DNA from: Chaetorhynchus papuensis
Taxonomy: Eukaryota; Chordata; Aves; Passeriformes; Rhipiduridae
DNA: 64,000 nucleotides
Assembly: GCA_013396525.1 (NCBI GenBank)
Contig: VWYX01000123.1
Coordinates: 156,625 to 220,624, forward strand
Reading direction: 5' to 3'
The notes under the pieces are model-generated. The model was not told the DNA's origin. It made no database searches and saw only the letters and a list, made by a program, of their open reading frames with translations. Positions within the stretch are counted from its first letter, which is position 1. Each line of letters opens with the position of its first letter. A program made the translations under genes and the position numbers. Positions 10,966-22,412 of the stretch are shown here, piece by piece.

Positions 10966-12443
10966 AGGCATAGTCTTTGCAGTGTGATTTGGTTCAACAC
11001 TCATGGAAAATTTGTGAACAAATTAGACAGGCAATTGAATGCACATTTTCTACGCTAAGAAGTTGGGCAGGGCCTGGCACCAGGCAGACTGCAGTCTAAA
11101 TGAATGAGCAGAAAGTACCACCCTCATGAATCCCAGTGTAAGACTGAGTCCTTCAACCAGACCAAAAATCAGACCTGAACTGTCCTTCACATTATCCAAA
11201 GATCCACACCCTCCTTTCAGGCTGAGCTGGAATACTGCGAAGCAAAACAAATTTAGCATTCATCTAAGAAAACAAAACAAACAAAAAAATAACGCCACAA
11301 ACCCACCAACAACAATTGTGAAGCTCTAATTTTATGATCTGATTGCTGAGGATGGGTAGATACAGAGCCTCCCTGTCAGAAGGGAGACAAAGCCAGCCTG
11401 TCTCTTCTTACATTCCCATAGAAGACACAACAGTGAGTAACCCAAGCAGCTCAGTGTTAGCAATAAAAGATACTAGCACGGCTTTTACCCAGCACAGCTG
11501 ATTTGTTAGAGCCCGCCTGTGCAAGCATGACTATAAGAAAGCCCAACTTTCACGGTCTAATGTTTGTAATTTCTCTCTCTCACTAAAGATATATGTTCTT
11601 TTAAGAAAAACTACAGAGGAAAATCCCCCAAAAGTAAGAATTCAAGGCACTGAAAGATTGAGTTATGGTTTGTTTAATCCTTCGATTTTATCCTTCCCAA
11701 GCCAGTCTGCAAACTCTCTTGCTCTGAATTTATGACAAGCAGGACTAAAGGGACTGTCTATAGATTAACATTGACATTTCCTTTGTGCATTAATCCTTTG
11801 AATCTCATTTACCATACATTTCTGCTGAATGACATAAAAATGATCATTTTTTTATTGCTGAGTAGATTATGATGAGGGGCATTTTCACCACCATTCAGAA
11901 AAATATTGAACAGGAGTCAGAGCTGTCTTTTTACCTTTGCCTGTACAGTGGAAATGTGGGCTCCCTATGAGGGACTGCTTTTTAGAGGACAGCGAGGTAC
12001 AGCTCCATTCTGCATATTCCCATGAGCCAAAAGCACAGGATGCCACAAGGTCAGGGGTGCTACACAGGCTGGAACACCACTTAGCAATGAGCCCTTCAGA
12101 TGGGGACACTCAAAGCTGGGACATCCTCGGCTTTGCCATGGCTGCACGGAGGCAGTCCTCCCTGCCCAGGACAGAGGCTGCAGCTCCATCATCTAACATG
12201 GCTCCTTGCCCAAAGTTTTTTGATAGAAAATATGCTTGTGAGTTGTAGGTACATACCACAGCACTTACCCACCCACCATGAGGCTTCCCTGCCACCAAGA
12301 GCATAGCCTGACACATGCAGTTTCAGAGGAAAGAAAAGTTGTGATGGTCCTGTTTCCTGTAAACTGCAGACTTGCATTAAATTTCCTGAGGTTTAGAAGT
12401 GTGAAGAACCTGAAGTTGACATGTATTAGAATACATACCTCAT
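10966..12443. other. Intergenic, no gene recognised
   Basis: AT-rich DNA with an A-rich simple stretch at about 11266-11292. The several 60-100 codon frames between 11885 and 12377 overlap on both strands, as chance frames do. No repeat family is recognised. Confidence 0.5.
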
Positions 12444-12457
12444 GGATACAGATATAG

Positions 12458-13049
12458 AACCATAGAATCATACAATGGTTTGTGTTGGAAGATCATCTAG
12501 TTCTACCCCCTGCCCCCTGCTATGGGCAGGGACATGTTCCACTGCACCTGGTTGCTCAAAGCCCCATCCAGCCTGGCCTTGAACAGTCCCAGGGACGAGG
12601 CAACCACAACCGCTCTGGGAAACCTGTTCAGTGCCTCACCACCATAAAAGTAAATAAATTCTTCCTAATATCTAATCTAAACCCACCCTCTTTCAGTTTA
12701 AAGCTATTGCCCCTTGTTCTATCACTTATAAAAAGTCCCTCTCCAGCTCTCTTGTAGCCCCTTTAGGTACTGCAAGATGCTACAAGGTCTCTCTGGAGCC
12801 TTCTCTGTTCCAGGCTGAACAGCCCCACCTCTCTCAGCCAGTCTTCATATGAGACATGCTCCAGCCCTCTGATCTTCTTTGCCCTCTTCTGGACTTCCTC
12901 CAGAAAGGTTCATGTCCTTAGGTACGTAAGCTGGGGGCCCCAGAGCTGGATTCCAGGTGGGGTCTCATGGGAGCAGAGTGGAGAGGCAGAATCACCTCCC
13001 TCAAACTGCACATTTCTTTGATGCAGCCCAGGATATGGTTGACTTCCTG
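12458..13049 (-). mobile_element. CR1 LINE, 5'-truncated 3' end
   Basis: On the plus strand it opens with 'accatagaatcatacaatgg', the reverse complement of the CR1 tail, followed by 'ttggaagatcatctagttc'. It then runs through the usual landmarks: 'ggttgctcaaagccccatccagcctggcc', 'cctaatatctaatctaaacc', 'aggctgaacagcccca', 'cagagctggattccaggtggggtctca' and 'gatgcagcccaggatatggttgac'. On the minus strand the end of the reverse transcriptase frame is readable, including an R-P-H-L-E motif near 12970, with frameshifts around it. It is truncated at 13049, exactly where a GATA-type microsatellite begins. It is a dead copy. Confidence 0.95.
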
Positions 13050-13176
13050 GGATACAGATAGATATAGATATATAGATACAGATATAGATACAGATACATA
13101 GATAGAGATAGAGATATATAGGTATAGATATATATAGATATAGATATCGATATAGATGATATAGATACAGATGTAG
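13050..13176 (+). repeat. GATA/GATACA-type microsatellite
   Basis: An imperfect array of gata, gatata and gataca units abuts the truncated end of the CR1 copy. Its first 11 bases, GGATACAGATA (13050-13060), also occur at 12444-12454 immediately before the CR1 tail, where the match continues as 'tag'. Confidence 0.9.
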
Positions 13177-13385
13177 ACCAACTTAAAGAATTCAGCCCAC
13201 AATACTCCTGTCACCCCCATCTCTTGTTCTTCTCCCCAAGAAAGGATCTTTTGAACCTGTACAAGTTCAGAGAAGAGATAAATTGCATGAATAAACTGTG
13301 GTGCAGAGCTGGAAACTAAAGCAGAGAGACTGAGGGATTCAGGGCTGCCGAAGTCCTCTTCATCACCAAAATTACAGTGTCATGA

Positions 13386-13884
13386 NNNNNNNNNNNNNNN
13401 NNNNNNNNNNNNNNNNNNNNNNNNNNNNNNNNNNNNNNNNNNNNNNNNNNNNNNNNNNNNNNNNNNNNNNNNNNNNNNNNNNNNNNNNNNNNNNNNNNNN
13501 NNNNNNNNNNNNNNNNNNNNNNNNNNNNNNNNNNNNNNNNNNNNNNNNNNNNNNNNNNNNNNNNNNNNNNNNNNNNNNNNNNNNNNNNNNNNNNNNNNNN
13601 NNNNNNNNNNNNNNNNNNNNNNNNNNNNNNNNNNNNNNNNNNNNNNNNNNNNNNNNNNNNNNNNNNNNNNNNNNNNNNNNNNNNNNNNNNNNNNNNNNNN
13701 NNNNNNNNNNNNNNNNNNNNNNNNNNNNNNNNNNNNNNNNNNNNNNNNNNNNNNNNNNNNNNNNNNNNNNNNNNNNNNNNNNNNNNNNNNNNNNNNNNNN
13801 NNNNNNNNNNNNNNNNNNNNNNNNNNNNNNNNNNNNNNNNNNNNNNNNNNNNNNNNNNNNNNNNNNNNNNNNNNNNNNNNNNNN
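13386..13884. other. Assembly gap (499 N)
   Basis: An uninterrupted run of N. The right edge begins inside a GGAGA array, so the missing sequence probably includes more of that purine-rich array. The two frames of about 211 and 215 residues spanning it consist almost entirely of unknown residues and are not genes. Confidence 0.98.
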
Positions 13885-13926
13885 GGAGAGGAGAGGAGAG
13901 GAGAGGAGAGGAGAGGAGAGGAGAGA
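13885..13926 (+). repeat. GGAGA pentanucleotide array
   Basis: About eight perfect GGAGA units directly follow the gap. The array is purine-only on the plus strand and is truncated on the left by N. Confidence 0.95.
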
Positions 13927-15449
13927 CTGCAGTCATCACATGAGCAAACACAATGGAGCTCTATTCACCCAGAGCCAAGCAGACCCTTATGGTGCTGTCC
14001 TTGAACATTTTGTCCTGCAGCATCTTTAAATGGGCACAGTTACTCTGATATTACGTGGAGCTGACTGTGAATCTCTCTGTGTTCAAAGTTTTAAAGGCAG
14101 CATGGAAAAATATATACAAAAATGTTGTAACTGTCTGGGAGAGGTAGGGGGGAAGGAGGGAGAGAAGGAAAGAAGGGTGAGGGAAGGGAGAAAAAGCATT
14201 CATATAACATTGCATGTGCCTATGATGCTAGCAAACATTGACATTAGGCTTCCATGGTTTATTAATATAAAATTCTCAATTAAACAAAAAAACATAGAAC
14301 ATATAGAAGTTGATATTGTACAGTAAATAAATGTGAACAGGAGAAAAAACCACCCAAATGAAAATTCAGGGGCTTAATACCCCACCCTGCTTTATAGCAC
14401 ATACAGCAGAGTAAGCCTAGGAAATATTCCTTAGGCTATAAAATTACACAAAGGACTAGAGTGTCCCATTTTTCTTTTTAATTTAAAGAAAATAGCCAGA
14501 GCCATTGAAGAGAGGGAATTGACCTCTTTGGGTCTCTCACTTTCTCAGAGACATTTCTGGTCAATCAAGCCCGTACATCATTCCTGGAAGAATGACCACA
14601 GCCTCCACACTTCTGGCCTCTACCCTGGAAGCCATTGCTTATATTTCCATTATCCCACTGTATGTTAGACCTATCCACAGCCTTCATCAATGGCGAAAGG
14701 TCAGAAGTCTCCCAAACTTAGATATTGGCATATAATCTTCAATAAGTTAGACACAGAAATTTCAAAATCCATATTCCTGAGTGATGGGACATGTCATCCC
14801 ACCTTTATGCTTCTTTTCAAGGGGTTATGAGCAGTTTGGACTGGGCAGCTTTACAATCCAGCCATTTTAAAAACAATTAAAATAATATAGAGTTGATTTT
14901 ATTATTTTTTTAAGCACCACAGCTTGCAGGAGTGCTGAGTGTGAACGGCTCCTTCCCATATAACATAGCATGCAATACCCTCCTGGGGTGGGGACCACAG
15001 CCACTAAGCATCCCTGCTTTGAAGGCATGCCCCACTTTCCTGACACTGGGAATGGGAAGAGACAATGGGCTCCTGCTTGGGAGCAGGGAAACACTGAAAA
15101 GCCAAAAGCCGTACCCAAGCTGCTCACAGCTGTGACTATGCCCAAGATGATCAGGGAGGCATTTCCTAGTGCTGGCTGTGCCTCAGGTTATAAATCATTT
15201 CCATTTTCCTTTGCTAAGGTTTTTTTTTTATTTTATTTTTCCCTTCCTCATGGGGAAGATAAGCTCCCCTGCAAGGGTGGCACAGCTCAGTAAGAAAAAA
15301 AGCCTCCCTTCAAATCCTCCGGGATGCTGGGTGTGCTGAGGGCTGCACTTAGCCTCGGCTCTCAGAGCAACGAGGGTGCTTCAGAGCCAAGGCTGTGGCT
15401 TAGCTGGGGGGGAGGTAATTATCCACCGGGAAATGTGATGGGGGAGACA
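13927..15449. other. Intergenic with a purine-rich stretch
   Basis: 14137-14196 is G/A-rich with several GGG runs (gggggg, ggg, ggg, ggg), so it has weak G-quadruplex potential. The remainder is mixed-composition DNA. No gene or repeat family is recognised. Confidence 0.5.

Positions 15450-15490
<41 letters not shown>
15450..15490 (+). repeat. (CA)n dinucleotide microsatellite
   Basis: About 18 uninterrupted CA units ending in 'cacacacgcacag'. Confidence 0.95.
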
Positions 15491-15492
<2 letters not shown>

Positions 15493-15639
15493 GAGCGACA
15501 ATGTGGGCCTGATCTCCAGAAGTGAGGAGCACTTGTGGGGCAGCGAACACCTCCGGCACTCTGCGCCAGGAGTTAAGAGCATTTGGCACTTTAGGAGAGC
15601 TGCCAAGTGTCCCCAGAATCTGTGGGGGGGTTTTTACCT

Positions 15640-15960
15640 GCGGTCGGAGCCTCCGTTACCCTGAGATCCCTTTACACCTAATTAAGATAAATCGCAGAGA
15701 AATATACAAAGATGCATAATTTACCCCCTCTTCGACTGATTTAAGTGTATCCCCGCAGGGAACTACACCCATTTAACTAAAATCAAGTTAGAAATCAATT
15801 TAGTTACATTAGTGCATTTTCGGTATGGAATAGCCCTTAATTTGAATGGGAATAAAGACCCACTATGGGCCGATTGATTGTGTTACGTGAAGGAAAAGCT
15901 TTTATACTCAATATAGCTACAAACGAAATCTGTTTCAGAATGCCACAGGATATTATATAT
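15640..15960. promoter_or_regulatory. Candidate conserved non-coding element
   Basis: A repeat-free, AT-rich block retains isolated CpGs (ggtcgg, ctccgttac, aaatcgcag, cttcgactg, ccccgcag, ttttcgg, ggccgattg, gttacgtg). It also has many TAAT/ATTA and ATTGATT cores (ctaattaag, tttaactaa, caatttagtt, ccttaatttg, cgattgattg). Retained CpGs plus homeodomain-like sites are typical of constrained vertebrate elements, but this is compositional inference. Confidence 0.35.
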
Positions 15961-18900
15961 GGGAAACATGTGGGTATAGGCTTGGCTTTTTTTGCACAGC
16001 TCTGAACATTTCATTCCTCCTGTGATTTCAGGCATTCCCACACAGAGTTATCCCAGAAAACCCTGAAAAAGGGGGCAGTTTACCTTCCAAGAACCATGGG
16101 GGCTTACTTTCAGTGGCAGAATGTGTGAGGGATCAGAAAGGTCTTTCCAATTTAATGTGTGAGCTCAGGAGACACAGGAGAAGGGAAAAGCCTGCCCTCC
16201 AGGAGCATTCAGGGGGAAAATGACGCACTCTGGCAGGGAAAGGAGTCAGGATAAGAAATCCCATCTCAGCTTGCTGTGTGCTCCCTCAAAGCAGGGACAA
16301 GGACTGAGCATGGCGTTACAGGTTGAAGGGAGGGAGCAGATCTGTTTGCATCCAGCAGGACCTGGCAGGGAGCGGGTGTCCTGCGTGGAACAGCTTGCGC
16401 AGCACATGTCCCCAGAAGGAGGGCTGGAATGTCCCTTCAGCTGGCCCACTTTCCTCCGAGGCACAGGGGGGCTGCTGGGTGCACTGGTGGAGCCTGGGAA
16501 CACCAGGTGGTCCCGAGGGCCTGTCTGCAGCCACCTCTGGTTAACACAATTCTGGCTCCGTCTTCTGTCCAAAGCAGACCTCGAAGCGGTTGTGTCCCAT
16601 GGGATTCCCATTTGACCCCATTGCCTTCCCACGTCTCTGTGTGTGAGGGAGAGATCAGGCAAGGGAGAGGGAACAATAACCAGGAGTTTTCCAGCAACAG
16701 TGGTCTGCTCACCCCAATTGCTTTATTTTCACTACCGTAATTTCTTAGACCTCTGAAGATAGCTTGCTAATCTTGCCCCCACTATCCTGCTCTTGACCTT
16801 CAAACACAACCCTGGGAACAACGTTATCAAAGATACATGAAGTAAGACTCTAGGTGGCACTTCAGGCTGCATAACTGTGACCTTGTCTATCAAGACATGC
16901 AGCACTGAAACCATAAGTCCATAAGTTTAATCAGGGAATCCTTAGGCAATCAGGGTGATTGGCAAAAGTGCATTAGCACTGTGTAGTCCCTGCAGCAATT
17001 TCCAGTATACATTTCCAGTGTACCCAGAGCTATAGTTCAGCTCCACTTCACCAGCAGAAATCAGGAGAAATCTCAGTCAAGAAAACCAAACTACTCACTG
17101 GAATAAATCAGATACAGCCCCATGGAGATCTTGCAAGACCACAAGTTTGTCACCTATGCAGAAGCCAGAAACCTAAATGTATGTGTAAGCTTCAGATGCT
17201 AGAGATGAATGCTGTAGTAAAACCACAGGCAATTCAGCAAAACACTGCACCACTCCAACACCTGCTGAAGGGGTACACAGGCTGTATATTTTATTTCTGT
17301 TGAAATTGCTTTGTCTACTTTCTGCACATTTCATCGGAACAGAGCTAGCAATATTTACTTTTCTGCTCTCTCTAAGCCCCAGTGACTAGTCAGTGGGTGC
17401 CTTGGACTTGCGCTCACTTGACAGTTTACTAAGAATGAAGAAACAGAGCAGCAGTGAAGCATGCTCCAGCATGCTTTTTTGGAATCGGGGCCCAAATGCC
17501 AGTGCATTTCTCAGTGGACATCTGAAGGTGCTTTCCACACCACAATTATCTAATGGCAAAGCTGCCAAAGAAGGACTCTGCCTTTTCTCACCCACAGCTA
17601 TTTGTTACTCTCCCTCCTTCTTCCCATTTATCACTCCTAAGTGTGCTGATACCCTTTAAACTAAATCAGTGAAATAGCTGGTATTAGCAAAACCAGAAAA
17701 ACCCTTCTGGTCTGTTTTAGACGACACCAGAAATAGCTGCATTAACATAACTGTGGCAGGGGACAGGAAACTGCAGCAGGGAAAGGAGCAGAGAGGAAAT
17801 GCACTGGGAAGGACAAGGACCTCTTCCCACTGTTTTCTTCCTACAGAAGCACTAATGGTGATAAGCAGCCAGCTGTCTATACTAACTGGACCAAAAAAAA
17901 AATAAAAATTGTCTGCTTCTTCCTAGCTTCTCTTCACCGGATCTGTGTTAGACTAGCTCACAATTCAACATCATGAAATCCCATAGACTGCCTGGAAAAG
18001 GGCACAGAAGACATGTAGGTCTCCCTGTGTGTGGAGTCTTCTTGTCTGCTGCAGCACGTCTCCAAGCCCTCCAATGCAACACAGCCTTTGCCTCACCACC
18101 CTTCCCATGCCTTATGCAAGGCCCCCACAAGTGCTCATGTACCTGGGAGGAGAAAGCCTGGTCCTTTTGCCTCCGGGCTTCACTAGCAAGCAATAAAGCT
18201 GGGGCAGCTGCTCCAGGAGGATTATAACACCTTCTCCCACTGGGCCAATCCTCCCCCATTGGCTGCTGAACAGGGAGCAGCTAGTTGGCAGCTGCAGAGA
18301 AAAGCAAAAACAGTAAGAAGAAGAAGCCCAGCCAACATGTTGAAGATTTATAAAAGGAGGGTCAAGTTTTGACAAACTTCTTTTCTTTCACAGTGAAACT
18401 AGTGGACCCAATTCAAAGTGGTCCCCACAACAAGCTTTCCTCTATTCTCTCCTAGGGAGAAGGAGCATAACCCATCAAAGCTGACACCTCCATGCACAGG
18501 TTAGATATTCCCAGGTACACAGAGGTATGAATACACAGAGTAGAGGCAGAACAAAAGGGATGCTGTATTCATTTTATATCAGGTTCTCTCCATCTCCATC
18601 CGAGTCCAGCCTGCCATAGCTGCAGAAGCATTGAATAGTCATGGTATTGGCCAAAGTGAGTTCACCTTTCAGCAGAGGGAACATCAATCAGTCCTGCCCT
18701 CCCCACCTTAGCCATGCTGTTTCAACAGCACCAGAACATTTCACCATTATTTTATTGCTCGTTACCCCCAGTTTATTGCTCTCACAGTTTAACCACAGTT
18801 TACGCCCAGGGATACAGTGAAGGCCCACTTCACCTTTTGAGCAAAGCTATGAGCAAACTTCATGGCAGTCCCAATAGGCATTTTTGTCCCTAATTCCCAG

Positions 18901-19198
18901 TGAGGGTCAGGAAGGTTGGTGTTGAGTAACACTGATGCATGCTCTGTGTCACATGCTGGGGGTCCTACAGATCGTGTGCACCTTCTCACAGTGGAGTCCC
19001 AGCACCCTGGGATCCCTTGGCCAGGTTTCTTCCAGAGAGCAGGAGCCCAAGGGGATGCAATGTCACTGGTGTCACTCTGCCCACCTGGGAAACAAGGCGG
19101 CCAGGGCAACCCTCATTGATACAGGCTGAAGGCTGGAGGACAACAGATTCCCAGGAGGGGCTCTGAGGTCACCCCTAGCATCCTGACTACCTTGCCAA
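15961..19198. other. Intergenic, no gene recognised
   Basis: 16200-16680 is moderately GC-rich, with overlapping frames in nearly every reading frame (131 codons plus, 138 codons minus). That is a sign of low stop density, not coding. The rest is ordinary single-copy-looking DNA. No exon boundaries or repeat family are recognised. Confidence 0.5.
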
Positions 19199-19213
19199 GG
19201 CCACCAGGGGAGG
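19199..19213 (+). promoter_or_regulatory. Possible CTCF site
   Basis: The 15 bases ggccaccaggggagg match the first twelve bases of the well-known GGCCACCAGGGGGCGC CTCF core, then diverge. A single motif match in 64 kb is weak evidence without occupancy or conservation. Confidence 0.3.
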
Positions 19214-21355
19214 ACCACACCAATGCCCTGTTGATAAGACAGCCTGGCACTGCACAGTTTGCCCAACACCAAGAGCAGGGACATGGCATTCTAGGGAAGA
19301 GGGAAAAAACACAGACTAAATGTGGCAGGTACAAGACAGGACTTGTAGGACCAAATCATGCTTCAGAGTGCTGGGTTGGTGCAATACACCGCTCCTACCT
19401 TTGGTACCTACAGAACAGCTCTTCCTTTAAATCTCTTATTGCTATTGTCTCTTTGAGCCTGAGTGAAAAACTCAAACTACAGTTTTTTATGCTTGCTTTT
19501 ATATATATGGAAGATGTAACCTAAAAAACTGGGGGTTTTTGTCGTCTGGGCCAGCTCTGGACAGTCATGTCATAATGAGGAACACAGTAAATGTCAGTTT
19601 GCCTTAGAAGACACTCATCAGGGATTTAGGTTCACCATCCACAAACAGTATTATCTCCAGTGCCATAATCAGCCTGAAGGAGGAATGGGTTCCTAGGACC
19701 TTTGGCATTTTGAGTGAAGTAAAGTTACACAATTAAACTCCAGTTAGGAAATATCCATAACTTACCAACAGGGGAGAGCAGTTAAGAGCATTACCAGCTG
19801 TCAGCACCTGGGAAACTAAATTAAACGGCCAGAGCACTGAGATATGAAAACTGAAGGAAAAATCACATGTGCCTACTTTCTTTACGGCTGCAGTGTCATA
19901 GGTCATATGTTGTGCTAACCTGTAAGAAATAATAGGAACTTGGAGATAAAATATAGCTCCAAATGTGAGCTGGGGCATGGCATAGAAGAAGTTAAGCAAG
20001 GACAAACAGATTACTAGTACTCTGAAGTATAAAATCACTGTCCCAGAGACTGCTCTCTCTCCTGTTAGCAGCTTCATAAACCAAACCAGCTGTTGCAAAT
20101 AACACTGTCAGATTTTTAAAGACATCAATTTCCTTGGCTGTAAATAGAAATACAATTTCTTTAAACTAAAACTATTCTCCCATGTAAATTTGTTTGGGGT
20201 TTTTTAAAAAATTGAATTAGCAACATATGTAATGACAGCCTTTCAGGGATGTGTGATACTTATAAAGAGATTCCTGAAAAAATTGCTATCACTCTTACAA
20301 TTTTATCATTCCCTTCCTGAATATCCAATTATCTGGGCAACGTAAGGCAAAACAGAAAATAAAGAAGCAACAACTAAAGTTATTTGGGTGGGCTTTATGT
20401 GTGAGGAAAGGAGATCTCTTAACCCAGGTTTGTGAAATGGGGATAAGCAGTAACAGCAGGGACTGGTTCAACCTGTATTGGAGGAGAAAGATGAATGCAC
20501 TGAAGCACCTCCTGACTAAGAGACTGAAGAGCCATAATCACCTCCCACCCTACCATGAAATGGAGCTACTTGCGTTCCCCACCTACAGCAGGTACAGGAC
20601 ACCAACTATCACACGTGTAGAGGGAATGTAAAATCACTGTGTGGCATCAACAGCCTGATTTGGAGGGTCGGTGCAGGACACAGAGGTTTGGAATCATCCA
20701 ACAAGAGGGGCTGGGAAGAATGAAGGAGCAGGTTTGGGGAAGGACTGTGGTAGCAGGGAAGAGGCTAGTGGGAGCTGGGGTCAAGCCTAGTGTGGTGTGA
20801 ATTAAGTGTCTGGCTAAAAGCAGGAAATGCTCACACTTCTCAGAAAGCTTTACAAGCCCTGCTAATGAAATAGCAACCCTCAAAATACTTTTGATCCCAT
20901 TCATTTTTCAAAGGCATCCATCTGAACAGCAGCTCCTGTCTCAGGGTGCTCCTGTGGAGCGATGGGCAGAGCATGCCTATGGCCCAAGAGGAGCACAGTG
21001 ACACTCTCAGCCAGCACTTGCCAGCCACAAGTACCAGCCTGTCTAATGAGGCTCTCCATCGCTCCCTTCCCTGGTGGCTGCACCCTGTGGGTGGCACTGG
21101 CACGGATGCCTTCACCAAAACATTTGCTCCACACCAGGGGGATGCACCCATTTGCAGCTCCACTCTCCTGGCTCTGCAGGTGCCTCTGGCCACATGCCGT
21201 GTTGAGGGGGAGGAAATGACAATGGTAGTGATGGAGCCTTCAAGGGAATGCTGACTCACCCCCATCCAGAGGTTGCAAGAAACACCCAGAAGTCTCTCTC
21301 AATGTTTTGCTGCAGATGGGGAAATGTTGACGACAGGGGCAATACCTCCCCAGCC
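19214..21355. other. Intergenic, no gene recognised
   Basis: Mixed DNA. The frames at 20840-21265 minus (141 codons) and 20946-21254 plus (102 codons) overlap each other and show no motif. No repeat is recognised. Confidence 0.45.
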
Positions 21356-21395
21356 TGCCATGGCTTTGAAATGCCATGGCCTCAAAATGCCATGG
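21356..21395 (+). repeat. 16-base tandem repeat, about 2.5 copies
   Basis: TGCCATGG recurs at 21356, 21372 and 21388, exactly 16 bases apart. The first two full units agree at 13 of 16 positions (tgccatggctttgaaa and tgccatggcctcaaaa). Confidence 0.75.
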
Positions 21396-21689
21396 ACTCG
21401 CACAACACTGCTAAAGCAAACACAGCAATTAAAAACCTGTTCGTAATGAGTCTGGTTCTGCAAACAGACAAATGGGGGGCAGAGTGGTGGCAATGACGAG
21501 CGTTGCCTGGTAATCCATTTTCTCTGAGCTACGTAATGGTCACATCTATAAAGAAGTAGTAGAGGAAAGGGAGGGAAGCACAGGAAACCCATTACTGCCA
21601 TAAAGGGAAGGAAACAGAACAGGAGCCTGGGCCCAAATCTGGGTCCTCCTGGATTCCTGACCTCCTGCCAGGGTAAGATATTAGAAACC

Positions 21690-21850
21690 AATACCAGGGG
21701 TGGAGCAGCGGTAGCTGCGTCAGTGACTCATTGCCTTGGGAAAAGCAGAGCCACCCAGGCAACTGGCACAGAGTCTCGCTGCGTGCGTGGCCTCGGAGAG
21801 CTCACCCATCACGTAAGCAGCTGGCGCGCCTCCTGCGATGAACAAAAAAT
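21690..21850 (+). promoter_or_regulatory. Candidate regulatory segment with AP-1/ATF-like sites
   Basis: Adjacent TGCGTCA (21716-21722) and TGACTCA (21724-21730) lie one base apart. They are followed by a CpG-retaining stretch with gtctcgctgcgtgcgtgg, atcacgtaagc and ctggcgcgcctcctgcg. Clustered bZIP sites beside a local CpG enrichment suggest an enhancer or small promoter. No exon can be assigned. Confidence 0.35.
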
Positions 21851-22317
21851 GCAGATCGTTTAGCCTGGCTACCTGAGAGTTATCCCTATTATTGTCTCAT
21901 AGAAATAGAGACAGAACCATCCTGATGAGACTTTTGATACAAAAAAAGCATGTGGTATTACGTGAGATATCCAGGAAATGGAAGTCCAGATGGGAAAACA
22001 TTAGGAATTGCTTTTTGAGTTGTTTAAAATCACAGCTGACCTTATTATTCGGTGTTCAAGCAGGAGAGAGAACTCAGAGACAGGACAACATTCAGGCTTT
22101 CTCCTTCCCCTGCCTATCCTGCTGCCGCCCATACATGATTCTGGTCATGTGCTGCGTTCTCACAGTTCCCACACAATCCCACCCTTGTGCTCCCAACTCA
22201 GGGACGAGGAAGCTGTTTATCACACAGCATTCCGTTTGTCACACTCGTTTCAGATGTCGATAATACCCAGTTGCAAGTAGCACATTTTGCGTCGGCAAAT
22301 ATTGCAGCAGTTCTTCT

Positions 22318-22412
22318 CCACATGAGGAAATGAAAGCTTAGAGGGGTAAAAAGACTTTCCTTTGGCCACCTAGCAAGTCACTGATCTCCCAAGTTCCAGT
22401 GCAAAATTAAAC
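22318..22412 (-). mobile_element. Probable MIR-type ancient SINE fragment
   Basis: On the plus strand 'catgaggaaatgaaagcttagagg', 'aaaaagactttcctttggccacctagcaagtcactg' and 'gatctcccaagttccagtgc' align with the reverse complement of the MIR-type amniote SINE (remembered as gggaaactgaggcacagagagg... acttgcccaaggtcaca... gatctcc...agtcccagtgc). It is heavily diverged. It is the same family as the better copy at 32390-32625, in the opposite orientation. Confidence 0.5.

Noticed and set aside
13316..14029. Two frames of about 211 and 215 residues across the gap
   Set aside because: They consist almost entirely of unknown residues from the N run plus a pentamer repeat.
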